From NCBI GenBank assembly GCA_963971575.1, contig OZ020623.1:15006980-15070979 (forward strand): a stretch of 64,000 nucleotides of DNA, given 5' to 3'. A program made the position numbers and the translations under genes. This stretch comes from Liopterus haemorrhoidalis (Eukaryota; Arthropoda; Insecta; Coleoptera; Dytiscidae). Every line of letters starts with the position of its first letter. Positions within the stretch are counted from its first letter, which is position 1. Shown here in pieces: positions 49,293 through 59,212 of the stretch. The notes under the pieces are model-generated. The model made no database searches. It worked only from the letters and a program-made list of their open reading frames with translations, and was not told where the DNA came from.

Positions 49293-52200
49293 GTAATAAT
49301 AATAATAATAATAATAATAATAGTTTTATTGACCAAATTACAAATACAAAGAACTGCTTTCAGTCAGTCAATACAATATTAAGAGACAAAGTCATAAAAG
49401 TTCATCAAAATTAACGTTGTTAAATTCATCAATTGTGTACAATGGGTTATTTATAAATAAGTGTTTAAGTTTAAGTTTGAATTTGTCTAGTGGTAGTGTA
49501 GTAATAGTCTCTGGTAAAAGATTATAAAATTTCACAGCAAAGTAATTTGAACAATTCCTGGATTTATTTAAGCGCAAAAACTTACCACGAATATTATTTT
49601 TACAACGCGTGTTGTGCTCGTGCGTTTCACTAAAAGTGATATAATTGTGCAAGTTTTTGCGTACAAACAATAGACACAAATAAATAAATAGTGAAGGCAA
49701 TGACATTATTTTCAGCTTTACAAAAAGATCTCGACAATCCGCTCTAAAAGGAGCACTGGCAATTATTCTTACAACTTTACGTTGTAAGCTGAAAATTATT
49801 TTGGCTGCAGGTGAATGTCCCCAGATTATTAAGCCATAGGTTAGGTGGGACTGAAAGAGGGAGAAATAGGCTTTCAATACAACATCTATGCTGACTTCAT
49901 GCTTCAGATTCCTTACTAGATACACGGTCGATCGCAGTTTACGACTGAGTACATCCACGTGCTGATCCCAACGAAGGTAAGGATCAACGTGGATACCAAG
50001 AAATTTAACGAAAGGGGGATTGGCAAAAACATGTTTTCTGGTGCTCAGTAGCAAGGTCTGGGTTTTATCTGTATTTAAAATTAGTTTATTGCTAGACAAC
50101 CAAGAGTTTGCACTGTTCACCAGAGAAACATTTTCCGTAATAAGGGATTCTAGATCATGGTTGCAATTTAGTAATGTTGTATCGTCTGCGTAAAGAATTG
50201 ATTTAGATGTCATAGCGAGAGGCAAGTCGTTAACATATATTAAGAATAGTAGCGGTCCGAGAACTGAACCTTGGGGAATACCAAAATGTAAAGGAAGATA
50301 CTCAGAAACGCTACTTTTAAATTGGGTAAACTGTTTCCGGTTAGATAAGTATGATTTAAGCATGGCACGGCTCTTGTCGTCAAAACCATAAAAAGATAGT
50401 TTGGTTAATAAAATATCATGAGATATGCAGTCAAAAGCCTTGCTTAAATCAAGAAAAACACTAAGACAGTATTTCCCTGATTCTAATGCATCCGAAACAT
50501 ACGCGACAAAGTCCAAAACTGCATCTATAGTGCTCTTATCACTTCTAAAACCAAACTGACTATTGGAGAAAAGATTTTTGCTTGTAAAATACTGCACAAT
50601 TTGTTTGTACAACACCTTTTCAAAAATCTTTGAAAAGACTGGCAATATTGATATTGGTCGATAATTATTAACATCATCGACATCTCCTTTCTTAAAAAGT
50701 GGCAAAACTTTGGCAAGTTTAAGCTTGTCAGGAAAACAGCTGTTAGTGATGCAGGAGTTTATTACTCTTGTAAGAGGTGGAATAATGGGATCTTTTACAG
50801 ATTTTAGAATTTTTACTGACAGTTCATTCACGTCAGGAGTATTGCTATACTTTAAAGAACTTATAACATCTCTAATCGTGATCTCACTGACAGGTTTGAA
50901 AGAAAAAATTGTATTGGAAGTTTTATTCGAAAGAAAAAAATCTGGTGCAATGTTAGAAACGGGGACTTTATCTATAAGTGTTTTAGCTATGGTCGAAAAA
51001 TGTTCATTAAATTGGTTAGGGGTAATAATCGTATCGTTGGAGGATTCTATTGTATTGTTTCTGCGTTTATTAATAATTTGCCATGCAGCTTTCTGGATGT
51101 TATCTGAATTATTAATAAATTTTGAATGTGCATCAATTTTAGCAGCAGATATTGCTTTGCGATAGAGATACTTATATGTATCGCGTGCTATTTTATTGGT
51201 TCTACTTGAATTCATAATAAGAACTTGATTTAAGTTATGAAGTGTGTCGCGCATGTCACGAAGATGATCGTCAAACCAGTTTACCTGAGTGGTCTTGCGT
51301 CTATTTGGGCATATTTTAATTTTCTGTAGAGGGAAAGATGATGAGAAATACAAAAGGAATAATTCTAGAAAATAATCATACATGTCACTGCTGTCAGCAA
51401 CAGAATTTAGGCGGTCCCATTGAACACTATCAAGTTTGTGGAAAAAATCATGCATGCCGGTGTCAGAGATCTTTCTGCGATAAAGATAAGAGTTTGAAGT
51501 AGCTGAAGAAGTATCATAACGATTTCTTGTAGGAAAAGTTGCTAAAATACCGCTGTGATCCGAAAATCCAGTGATTTTGTTCATATCATCTTCGCTGAGG
51601 TACATATTTTGAAATATGTTGTCAATTTTATTTTCACCCCGCGTATTAAAATAGACCGAAGATACTAGATTAAAGCTGCCTAATAAATCTGAGATGCATG
51701 TTACATCATGTGTATTGTAATTAAAATTTACGTTAAAATCGCCACAGATCATTATGTTTTTTGAACTGTCTAAGACATTTAGTATTTTATTTAAATTACT
51801 AATGAAAATGTTTAGATCTGAGGAAGGCGATCTATATACGCATATAATAATTAAATTGTACATGCTGATAAAAACGGAACTGACTTCACAGTGGCATTCG
51901 ATGCTAAATTTATTGATTTTTACAAAAGGCATGGCGTTACATTTGGGATTTGTTAAAATCATAGTGCCACCACCTCTCATTGCTTTACGACTCGTATAAG
52001 ATGTGCACTCATAATCAAGAAGACTAAAAGATGTTATTTCCTCGTCTTTGAGCCAGTGTTCGGTAAAGCAGATGAAATTGACGGACTTGTCCACTAGGTA
52101 GGCTTCCATAACTTCTGCTTTATTTCGGATCGATTGCATATTCATATACAGCATCTGGGTTTTCTTAACGGGTTTACTGACGAAAAAACGTTGACTCTAA

Positions 52201-52328
52201 TTTTTTATTGCAATTCATTTTTAAGGAAGGAAGTAAGAATCTGAACTTGATGAATTGTAGTAGCTTCGTTTTTCCTGTCATGTTTAGGTGCAAGCCATGT
52301 TTGGTAAAATCAGTCGGAGTGAGTAAGG
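49293..52328 (-). mobile_element. CR1/Jockey-like LINE, 5' truncated
   Basis: About 3.0 kb on the minus strand: the last ~50 codons of an esterase-type ORF1, an intact ORF2 (52154-49392), a short 3' region and an (ATT)n tail at 49293-49321. It interrupts mariner M3 after a GATTGGTGT sequence; the mariner resumes with AATGATAAAAAAATTCAAC. The exact 5' junction and target duplication could not be fixed. Confidence 0.85.
49392..52154 (-). CDS. LINE ORF2: endonuclease and reverse transcriptase, intact
   Basis: 920 codons without interruption. It nicks target DNA and copies the element's RNA at the nick. The N-terminal APE-type endonuclease has MNMQSIRNK (residue 4 on), FTEHWL (catalytic Glu, about 32), CVYRSPSSD (about 105), CGDFNVNF (about 138) and GFSDHSGI (about 195). 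The reverse transcriptase has NYRPISILPVFSKIFEKV (about 490), FGFRSDKST, FLDLSKAFDCISHD (about 568), GIPQGSVLGPLLFLIY (about 625) and the catalytic YADDTTLL (about 653). A thumb region (KFLGIHVDPYLRWDQH) follows. There is no RNase H domain. Upstream is the end of an esterase-type ORF1, a CR1/L2-group trait. The intact frame suggests recent insertion, but the copy lacks its 5' end and promoter. The relic at 18662-19492 is related. Confidence 0.93.
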   Translation of the reverse strand: MLYMNMQSIRNKAEVMEAYLVDKSVNFICFTEHWLKDEEITSFSLLDYECTSYTSRKAMRGGGTMILTNPKCNAMPFVKINKFSIECHCEVSSVFISMYNLIIICVYRSPSSDLNIFISNLNKILNVLDSSKNIMICGDFNVNFNYNTHDVTCISDLLGSFNLVSSVYFNTRGENKIDNIFQNMYLSEDDMNKITGFSDHSGILATFPTRNRYDTSSATSNSYLYRRKISDTGMHDFFHKLDSVQWDRLNSVADSSDMYDYFLELFLLYFSSSFPLQKIKICPNRRKTTQVNWFDDHLRDMRDTLHNLNQVLIMNSSRTNKIARDTYKYLYRKAISAAKIDAHSKFINNSDNIQKAAWQIINKRRNNTIESSNDTIITPNQFNEHFSTIAKTLIDKVPVSNIAPDFFLSNKTSNTIFSFKPVSEITIRDVISSLKYSNTPDVNELSVKILKSVKDPIIPPLTRVINSCITNSCFPDKLKLAKVLPLFKKGDVDDVNNYRPISILPVFSKIFEKVLYKQIVQYFTSKNLFSNSQFGFRSDKSTIDAVLDFVAYVSDALESGKYCLSVFLDLSKAFDCISHDILLTKLSFYGFDDKSRAMLKSYLSNRKQFTQFKSSVSEYLPLHFGIPQGSVLGPLLFLIYVNDLPLAMTSKSILYADDTTLLNCNHDLESLITENVSLVNSANSWLSSNKLILNTDKTQTLLLSTRKHVFANPPFVKFLGIHVDPYLRWDQHVDVLSRKLRSTVYLVRNLKHEVSIDVVLKAYFSLFQSHLTYGLIIWGHSPAAKIIFSLQRKVVRIIASAPFRADCRDLFVKLKIMSLPSLFIYLCLLFVRKNLHNYITFSETHEHNTRCKNNIRGKFLRLNKSRNCSNYFAVKFYNLLPETITTLPLDKFKLKLKHLFINNPLYTIDEFNNVNFDELL

Positions 52329-52330
52329 GA
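52174..52330 (-). pseudogene. LINE ORF1 C-terminus (esterase type)
   Basis: The minus strand reads LLTPTDFTKHGLHLNMTGKT and ends ESTFFRQ at 52174. The D..KHGLHLN..GK motif carries the catalytic Asp and His pair of SGNH-type esterase domains found in ORF1 of CR1/L2-group LINEs. Only about 50 codons remain because the element is 5' truncated; the first residues of the open frame come from mariner sequence. Confidence 0.75.
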
Positions 52331-52794
52331 ATGATAAAAAAATTCAACCTAGGCACTGCTAAATCCGTTTACAGATTACAGGTGACGAAGCTTGGATTTA
52401 TTCATATGAACCGGAAACTAAGCAACAATCCACTGTTTGGGTCTTCCAAGATGAACTGAAACCAACAAAAGTTGTTCGTTCGCGAAGTACTTCCAAGAAA
52501 ATGATCGCTTCTTTTCTCGATTGTACTAGACATGTCGCAACAAACCTTTAGGCGATTTAAGAACAGTTAATGCTGAATGGTATACAACAATTTGTTTGCC
52601 AGAAGTCATCGAATAAATCAGAAAAAACAGTCAAATCGTCGCATCATTCTTCATCACGACAATGCAAGTTCCCACACAGTACGTCAAACAATTGATTATT
52701 TAAAGGAGAAAAACATCGAATTACTGTCTCATTGCCCGTATTGACCTGATTTACCCCTAATGACTTTTTTTGTTCCCCAATATGAAACAAAAAA

Positions 52795-53772
52795 TTGATG
52801 TGAAGTGTGAATTTTAACACATTTCAGGGTTTTGCAGGTATTTAATAACTGAATGATGATTATTTGGGATGCCAAAACAAATTTTATGTCAAAATATTTT
52901 TTTATAAATTTTAATTCGAATGCCTAATAGCATTATTTAAGTTTCTAAATATGTGCAGTATTTTTTTACATTTGAATTTTATCATTAAGATTTCAGATAC
53001 ATCAAACAGAATTAAATTATAATTTCAACACTTCCCACTGGTTATCAAATTTACGCTTTTCAAAATTAAATGCAACATTTACCAAAATATAACTAGAATT
53101 TTGACAAAATAATTTAAACAAAAGAAAACTGCAAAAAATAAGCCAAAAAAATTAAAATTGACAGGATTTGAACTCTAGTTTGCAAGTTACCTGCTTGACA
53201 AATTAGAAAACCAATGACTAAACGCACATCGCTATGAGCGCTGACGTTTTAACATGGTTACATGCGAATTAAATATTTAACATATTTTGGTTAAAAACAC
53301 AAAACATGCATTATTTTCCGAAAACATAATCTGATCAAAAATTCCTGTTGCATTATTCCGGTTCACACCAATATACATTACTTATAATTTTTTCAGATTT
53401 ATAGTTTAAACCATCTGGGCTACAGGGTGTGGGACAAAAATTTTTTTGCACAATTTTGACAAAAATCGCGTCAAAATAATTTATTTTGCAAAAATAAAAT
53501 TTTGATCGTTAATCCACGTACTAAGGGCTTTCATTTGATACCCTACTCAGAATTATAAAAAATATTTTTTTTTTTTCGATGAGCACATATTTGTTTATTA
53601 TTTTAGGGGGATATGTTTTTTAGATGTTTTAGTATTTTTCCTATGTGCGGGTCACAAAGTTGTACAAGCATGCCAAATTTAAAATGCCAGTTTAGCCGTT
53701 TGGCTACAATTTTTACCGAACAGATGACAAAATGACGGTATAAGGGTTTTTTGGTCATACCTACAAAACCCT
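52795..53772 (-). mobile_element. HINE-T copy 5
   Basis: Minus orientation: 5' end AGGGTTTTGTAGGTATGACC at 53772 and 3' end at 52795 (TTGATGTGAAGTGTGAA on the plus strand, hairpin, then inner repeat). The TCTG tract has shrunk to almost nothing near 53720. It inserted in an A-run of mariner M3; the sister mariner at 54375 shows the empty site ACAAAAAATGCGTGGACAGC. tRNA-like cassette at 53159-53242. Confidence 0.82.
53159..53242 (-). other. tRNA-like cassette in HINE-T copy 5
   Basis: On the minus strand, A-box-like GCGTTTAGTCATTGGTT and B-box-like GAGTTCAAATCCTG. The sequence just upstream matches copy 1 (AAAATATGTTAAATATTTAA), but the cassettes differ. Cloverleaf not verified. Confidence 0.5.
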
Positions 53773-54463
53773 AAAAATGCGTGGACAGCGATTTACATCA
53801 CCTCAAGAAAACTGCTGAAGCGTGGAACTTCAGAGTGGAAAAAATGTTTCGAGAATAGGTTTGAACGCATGCGAAAGTGTATCAATCTTAAAGGCGAATA
53901 TTTTGAAAAGCAATAAAACAGTTTTTTAAAAAAAATTGTCTTTCTTAGTTTTTGTAAAAACTTAAAAGGTAGCCCTCGTAGTAGCAAAGTTTTAATTAAT
54001 GATTTCTTATTAGTCACTGGTTAAATAGTCCATTTGATATTCTTCATGTTGCAAAAATCCTCCTTCCATGGAAACCCATCCAAAATAACAGATAAATAAT
54101 AGATTTTATGGAAACACATGCAAAAATACAAATACTAGCGAAATTTTGACTAATTGTTACATATCATTATATGTAACAATTTGTTTGTCTGAAGTCATCG
54201 ACAAAATCAGGAAAAACAACCAAAAACGTCGCATCATTGTTCATCATGACAATGCAAGCTCCCACACAGCACGTCATACAATTGATTATTTGAAGGAAAA
54301 AACATCGAATTAATATCTCATTCTCCGTATTGATCTGACATATCCCTTAACGACTTTTTTATGTTCTACTATGTCAGACAAAAAATGCGTGGACAGCGAT
54401 TTTCATTACCCCAAGAAGCTGTGGAAGCTTGCGAAAACCATGTTTTTGAGATACTAACTTCAC

Positions 54464-55683
54464 GATTCACGGTAAGTTCATCGAAAATCAATTTATCGAA
54501 TATCAATTCATCAAAAATCAATTCATCGAAAATCAATTCACCGAAAATCAATTCATCGAAAATTAATTCATCGAAAATCAATTCATCAAAAATCAATTCA
54601 TCGAATGATCAATTCATCGAATCGTCAATTCATCGAAAAAAAATATTTTGTAAATATTTGAGAGAAATGCCGAGGGGATCGGAAAGCCAAAAAAGCAGTA
54701 GTCAATAAAAGTTGACAGACTACACTTATTAAATAACTATCATACTTGGTCTATTAATAATTTTTAAATTTTCCGTTCAGTAAATACGCCAGGTAAAATA
54801 TTGGATTATTTTGAAATCGAACAGGGCTCCTTAGATCAGAAAAACCCGTTTAATGGAATCATAGGTACCTACGCAACTGCGCATGTGTCACACCGCGTCA
54901 TACCATACATGATTTGTTCAATGTACGGTGATTCTAAACAGGTGGCATTGTTATGTTAGTGTGAGTTTGTTTTGTCATTAAACTAGATGATGGGTAGCTC
55001 GCTTCGCTCGGCTTCTTCTAACCAAACCCTTACTAACCTAACCTAACCTAAGATAGTGTTTTGACATTAAACTAGAAGATGGGTAGCTCGCTTCGCTCGG
55101 CTTCTTCTAACAAAACCCTTACTAACCTAACCTAACCTAAGATAGTGTTTTGACATTAAACTAGAAGATGGGTAGCTCGCTTCGCTCGGCTTCTTCTAAC
55201 AAAACCTTTACTAACCTAACCTAATCTAAAATAGTGCTTTGTCCTTAAACTAGAAGATGGGTAACTCGCTCCGCTCGGTTTTAAACTTTTACTAACTAAA
55301 CCTAACCTAATTACCTTGTTTTTAGGTGCATAGTACTTTGATTTTCCCCCATATTAGCCCAATTAAAATGCGTATCATTGTGTATGGATTTATAAAAAAT
55401 ATTTGCCCATAACCTGTCTTATTAAACCTTAAAAACAAAAAATTTATTTGTTTTATTATATAAGTTTTCTTATTATATTTCTTTATTTATATTCAAACAC
55501 TATGTCACTTTATGCACCTTTTGCATATGCAATTATTTCTTAGTCTGTCTACTTTTATTGACCACTGCTTTTTGACTTTCAAATATTTACAAAATATTTT
55601 TTTCGATGAATTGATCATTCGATGAATTGATTTTCGATGAATTGATTTTCGATGAATTGATTTTCGATGAACTCGTCGGTTAC
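54464..55683. mobile_element. Fold-back element with tandem-repeat termini
   Basis: The termini are tandem 15-bp units of AATTCATCGAAAATC (left, 54477-54630) and their inverse (right, 55603-55675), continuing inward as inverted arms (AAATATTTTGTAAATATTTG; GTCAATAAAAGT.GACAGACT). CTAACTTCAC lies on both sides (54454-54463 and 55684-55693), giving a 9-10-bp target duplication. Tandem-repeat inverted termini and 9-bp duplications are hallmarks of Drosophila FB-type elements. The interior carries an 89-bp minisatellite and no transposase. The 115-codon SKIN-repeat frame is repeat translation. Confidence 0.8.
54970..55320. repeat. 89-bp minisatellite with CCTAA motifs, four copies
   Basis: The units start TTTTGACATTAAACTAGAAG, contain GGGTAGCTCGCTTCGCTCGG and end with CTAACCTAACCTAACCTAAG. 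CCTAA is the complement of the TTAGG telomere repeat of insects. The fourth unit is diverged. It lies at the centre of the fold-back element. Confidence 0.9.
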
Positions 55684-55847
55684 CTAACTTCACAGTGGAA
55701 AAAATGTTTCGAGGATTGGTTTGAACGCGTGCAATAGTGTATAAATCTTAAAAGCGAATAATTTAAAAAGCAATAAAACAGTTTATTCCAAAAAAAAATA
55801 AAAATCATTTCTTATTTTTTGTAAAAACTTAAAAGGCAGCCCTCATA

Positions 55848-56335
55848 AATTGTCATTTGATAACTATTTTTCAAGTTTGCTCTATATTCTGTTGGATGTT
55901 TTCTAAAATGTTAAGCCGCAAATTTTCTTCAATCAATTGCTTATACCATACATTAACTTACTGAAAGTTTACTCTAGAATGCATTATTCTAACGCGCTGA
56001 TAAAATGTCAATATATATAGCTTCCTTACGCCATTCTCTGTAAATTTATACGTTTTTTGACATCAATTGACACCTGGCTGAGAGAGAAATGTGCTTGTCC
56101 ACTGATATATCCACTTTCTCTTATATTTTATCTTCCTTTACGTCATTCTGTCTATCCTCATAGAGGGAAATAATGGCACATTTGAATAGTATCAAATAGA
56201 AATGGAGATACATTTTATTTATAACGTAAAGATTTATATTCTCATGCCCGGTTTCATAAACGAATGCTAAATTTTAACAGAAGAGTTAAATTTTAACAAT
56301 TTTTTATATAAGTTAATGTTGTCGACCTCAGAAGT
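55848..56335. other. No gene seen
   Basis: AT-rich, with a GCCCGGTTTCATAAAC motif at about 56246 (possible MITE edge, compare 16893). Confidence 0.4.
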
Positions 56336-56627
56336 ATGAATATGTAGTTCATTAGATTCCGGGATAATAGGTCAGGAACAAAGAATTACTCAGTATTGAC
56401 GTAAAACTAGTTTCTATAAACTTGTATTATCTTCTTCAGTTACACTACATAATTCGAAACAGAGAAATGATACAAATTAGGAATTATACAATAAATTAGT
56501 CACTTGTTTCTAAATTAAATATAAATTACTAGAATTCTGTGATATTTTGTGATTGATTTTTGTCTATTTTACTGTATTTTATTTTATATTTTCTAGTCTG
56601 TTTCTTAATAGTTTTATGACTTTATAG

Positions 56628-57314
56628 CAGTGATTCTCAAAGTGGGCGATACCGCCCCCTGGGGGGCGTTGAAATGATCCAGGGGGGCGATAGTAGCCTC
56701 GGGTGCATTTGGGGGGCATTGAAAATGATGAAGACTTTCTTACCTATTGTCAGCACTTGGATGCTCTCCATTCTGACTTCAACCAACGATTTGAAAATAT
56801 TTTTAAAATGAACATACCCGATTGGGTTTTGGATCCTGTGCAAACACTCCAAAATTACAAGAAGATTCCTACAGCTTATCCTGGGTTATGGGCTATAATA
56901 CAAAAGTTGTTAATTGCATTTTCTTCGTCATATTTAGTGAAACGTGGGTTCAGTGTGGTCACAAATCTATTAACAAAAAAAAAAAGAAACCGACTGTAAA
57001 TAGCTAATCACGGTGATTTAAGAATACTGCTGATAAAAATAGAGCCGAGGATTGATATTTTGATAAGCAACGCACCAGGTTCATCCTTGTTATTAAATGA
57101 GATTATGATTTTAATAAATAATTTTTAATTTCAATATTTAAGGTGTCTTTTTTACAACATCTTTCTTTACTATATTTTAGAACGTAGGTAAAAATATAGA
57201 GACATATGTATATCTTTCTGTTTGCTCGTTTAAATAATGTAGATTTCCAGGGGGCGCTGAGCTAATTTTTTTCTGAAAAGGGGGCGGTAGGCCAAATAAG
57301 TTTGAGAACCACTG
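56628..57314 (+). mobile_element. hAT element with 8-bp duplication
   Basis: Ends CAGTGATTCTCAAAGTGGGC and the inverse of CAGTGGTTCTCAAACTTAT, flanked by CTTTATAG on both sides (56620-56627 and 57315-57322). 687 bp, internally deleted. Confidence 0.93.
56703..57000 (+). pseudogene. hAT transposase C-terminal fragment
   Basis: One frame of 98 codons: FLTYCQHLDALHSDFNQRFE, IPDWVLDP and then SSYLVKRGFSVVTNLLTKKK with RNRL. It resembles ZBED5/SCAND3-type hAT transposases (SSYL.E.GFS..... KKRNRL). The zinc finger and DDE core are missing; CTGTAAAT follows. Confidence 0.75.
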
Positions 57315-57439
57315 CTTTATAGTGATTTTAATCTGGTTTTTAATTTGTTTTTAAAATATTGCTATAATAAAATATGACATATGACATAAATATGATATAT
57401 TTTTATTATCCACCCTCATCTTTCTTTTTTTTTTTTATT

Positions 57440-58434
57440 CAGGGAAAATCTTTTATAGACACCAATCTGGTAGTGTCGGAATCTCCTTCATTTGGCCTAC
57501 CGACTAAAAACCCTGCTTGTCTCTTTTATCCCACCAAGGAACTATCTGAAGTGATTTTCGTCTTGGAGGGAACAGGCTAGCTCAACATATCCTCACATTC
57601 CCCTATTCTTTCTCGCTCGTCTGTCTCCTTCCTCTTCATTATGGCTGACAACATCTGTCGCACCGTTTCCCAGTTTTCCCTGGAGTGCCGCATAACCTGG
57701 ACCATGTTGTCGGGTGTCAGATTTTCTCCTGTTGTCGTGTACGCTCGCAATCTTTCTGCTGTCTATCTCCCGCATATGAATAATGTATGTTCGGCTGTGT
57801 CGACTGCGCCGCAGTAGGTACAGTTGTCGTCTTGGTCCTTCCCAATCCTCAGGGTCAAGGACTTAAAAGATCCATGGGCTGTCAGGGCTTGCGTGACATA
57901 GTAGTCTATGTTCCTGAACTTGCAAGCCTGCCACTCTGGTATGCTGGGGATGAGCCTTTTTGTCCACTGCCCTCGGTCTTGTTTCCTGGACCACTCCTCT
58001 TGCCATTTCTCCACCGAATGTGTACTGCAAGGAGTCGCAGAGGGAGGGTTCCTGTCACTACTTGCAGGGCCGCAGTCGACACAGTGCGGTAAGCCGAGGC
58101 TACCTCTATTAACGCCTGGCGTTGAGCTTTCTCACATACCTTGTTGTACTTGTCATATCCCAGCATTCCGCACCAAACAGAGGCTCCGTACTACAAAGTT
58201 GAGTGAACTGTCCCTAGCAAAACCTTACTTTTTCCCCAGTTAGGGCCTCCAACGTTCGGCATCAATCGTCGTAGCTAGATATTTAATGTGGGGCATGGGA
58301 ACTATAATTTTGTCCGCCAGTCGAAAATGGATGTGGTCTCTCTTACGCTTACCTCTCAAGATGACGGCTTCCGTCTTATCGGGAGCTAGCTGCAGCTTGT
58401 GCTCTCCTATCCAGGCGCGATCCACCCTCATCTG
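57440..58434 (-). mobile_element. R1-clade LINE fragment, 5' truncated
   Basis: The minus strand, from the right, encodes WIGEHKLQLAPDKTEAVILR (reverse-transcriptase palm end), then TLPLRLLAVHIRWRN, GQWTKRLIPSIPEW, QALTAHGSFKSLTLRIG and the zinc end CTYCGAVDTAEHTLFICGR, each in shifting frames. A 3' region with GGGTTTTTAGTCGGTAGG and an A-run at about 57430 follow. AGATGAGGGTGGAT occurs at both ends (57404-57417 and 58424-58437 on the plus strand as its complement), a candidate target duplication. Confidence 0.8.
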
Positions 58435-58674
58435 GAGGAGGACTATTCACATCACTTCAAACTGTACCATTATTGAGTAAGTTTTATATTTAATTAAGAT
58501 ACAAGTAACTAATTTATTGTATAATTCCTAATTTGTATCATTTCTCTGTTTCGAATTATGTAGTGTAACTAAAGAAGATAATACAAGTTTATCGAAACAA
58601 TTGGTGAACGTCAATACTGAGTCATTCTTTGTTCCTGACCTATTATTCCGGAATCTAATAAACTACATATTTAA

Positions 58675-59210
58675 CAATTTTTGTGTGAGAATTTATCACT
58701 GCGCGTTATTTTCGGTGTGGGGAATTTTCTATGGAAGCATAATTCCGTGTAATGAGTTTTCATGTCAGCACTTATGTGCGCACTTTTCTGTGGGCATTTT
58801 TCGCGTGAGCATTCTTCTTGGTTGGATATGTCTGGTCATTAAAATTTCATTTATTGGAAGACGTGTGTATAAGTTTTATTAATATTTATTAATATCATAG
58901 AATAAAACCTCTTTAAATTGTTTTTCTTTCGCAGCAAAATGGTAACCGACTGATCAGATAAATTTTTAGTAATTGATTCTGGACTCCTCGTTCGAAGGTA
59001 AAAGCAGCACCACGTCATTGGTTTACCAGACAGAAACCCGCTAAATATTGAAATTTTAAATAAATTTAAATAGCTTGAATAATTTACAAATGATTTAAAT
59101 TATTTATTTCATTTTAATATTACTGCATTTATATTTAATTTAATATTTTTTAATAATATATTTTATAGATGAAATATTATTTCCTGAATTTCAAATTTTA
59201 ATCCGGGACC
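58675..59210. other. No gene seen
   Basis: A 93-codon hydrophobic frame (58601-58882) has no recognisable motif and overlaps the palindromic arm. Confidence 0.4.
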
Positions 59211-59212
59211 CA

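Larger units (their letters stand above)
47800..53978 (+). mobile_element. mariner family M3 copy carrying three insertions
   Basis: The right end AGCCCTCG lies next to TA (53979-53980); the 5' end is truncated near 47800. Coding segments on the plus strand: RPVTYREIETSFGITQ (47840-47893), HSILHKHLVVKKINSRWISH (49206-49290), KKFNLGTAKSVYR and DEAWIYSYEPETK with PEVI and LHHDNASSHTVRQTI (52330-52790), then the C-terminus (53773-53920). Between them lie a DD41D element, a LINE and HINE-T copy 5. All three mariner catalytic regions can be recognised, but frameshifts and stops are present. Confidence 0.85.
54166..55845 (+). mobile_element. mariner family M3, 5'-truncated, split by a fold-back element
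   Basis: Begins within the transposase (ATATGTAACAATTTGTTTGT) and ends GGCAGCCCTCA next to TA. Coding: PEVIDKIRKNN-like, HHDNASSHTARHTIDYLK (second Asp), KMRGQRFSLPQEAVEACENH, and the C-terminus after the insertion (55694-55800). Stops and shifts are present. Confidence 0.82.
56341..58669. mobile_element. Element with ~180-bp inverted arms, holding a hAT and a LINE
   Basis: The left arm 56341-56520 (TATGTAGTTCATTAGATTCC... TTCGAAACAGAGAAATGATA) is the near-exact inverse of 58490-58669. A hAT relic (56628-57314) and an R1-clade LINE fragment (57440-58434) lie between. Removing both leaves about 650 bp, so the host was probably a palindromic MITE. TSD and family not determined. Confidence 0.7.

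Noticed and set aside
50710..51165. 151-codon forward frame
   Set aside because: Antisense shadow of the LINE ORF2 reverse-transcriptase region.
54361..54708. 115-codon frame with repeated SKINS units
   Set aside because: Runs from mariner sequence into the 15-bp tandem terminus of the fold-back element; repeat translation, not a gene.
54970..55320. True telomere or subtelomere
   Set aside because: CCTAA runs are only about three units long, lie within an 89-bp minisatellite inside a transposon, and unique-type DNA continues on both sides.
57374..57580. Host exon after a TTTTATTCAG acceptor-like site
   Set aside because: The 'exon' is the antisense of the R1-clade LINE 3' region (GGGTTTTTAGTCGGTAGG) and the pyrimidine tract is its poly(A).
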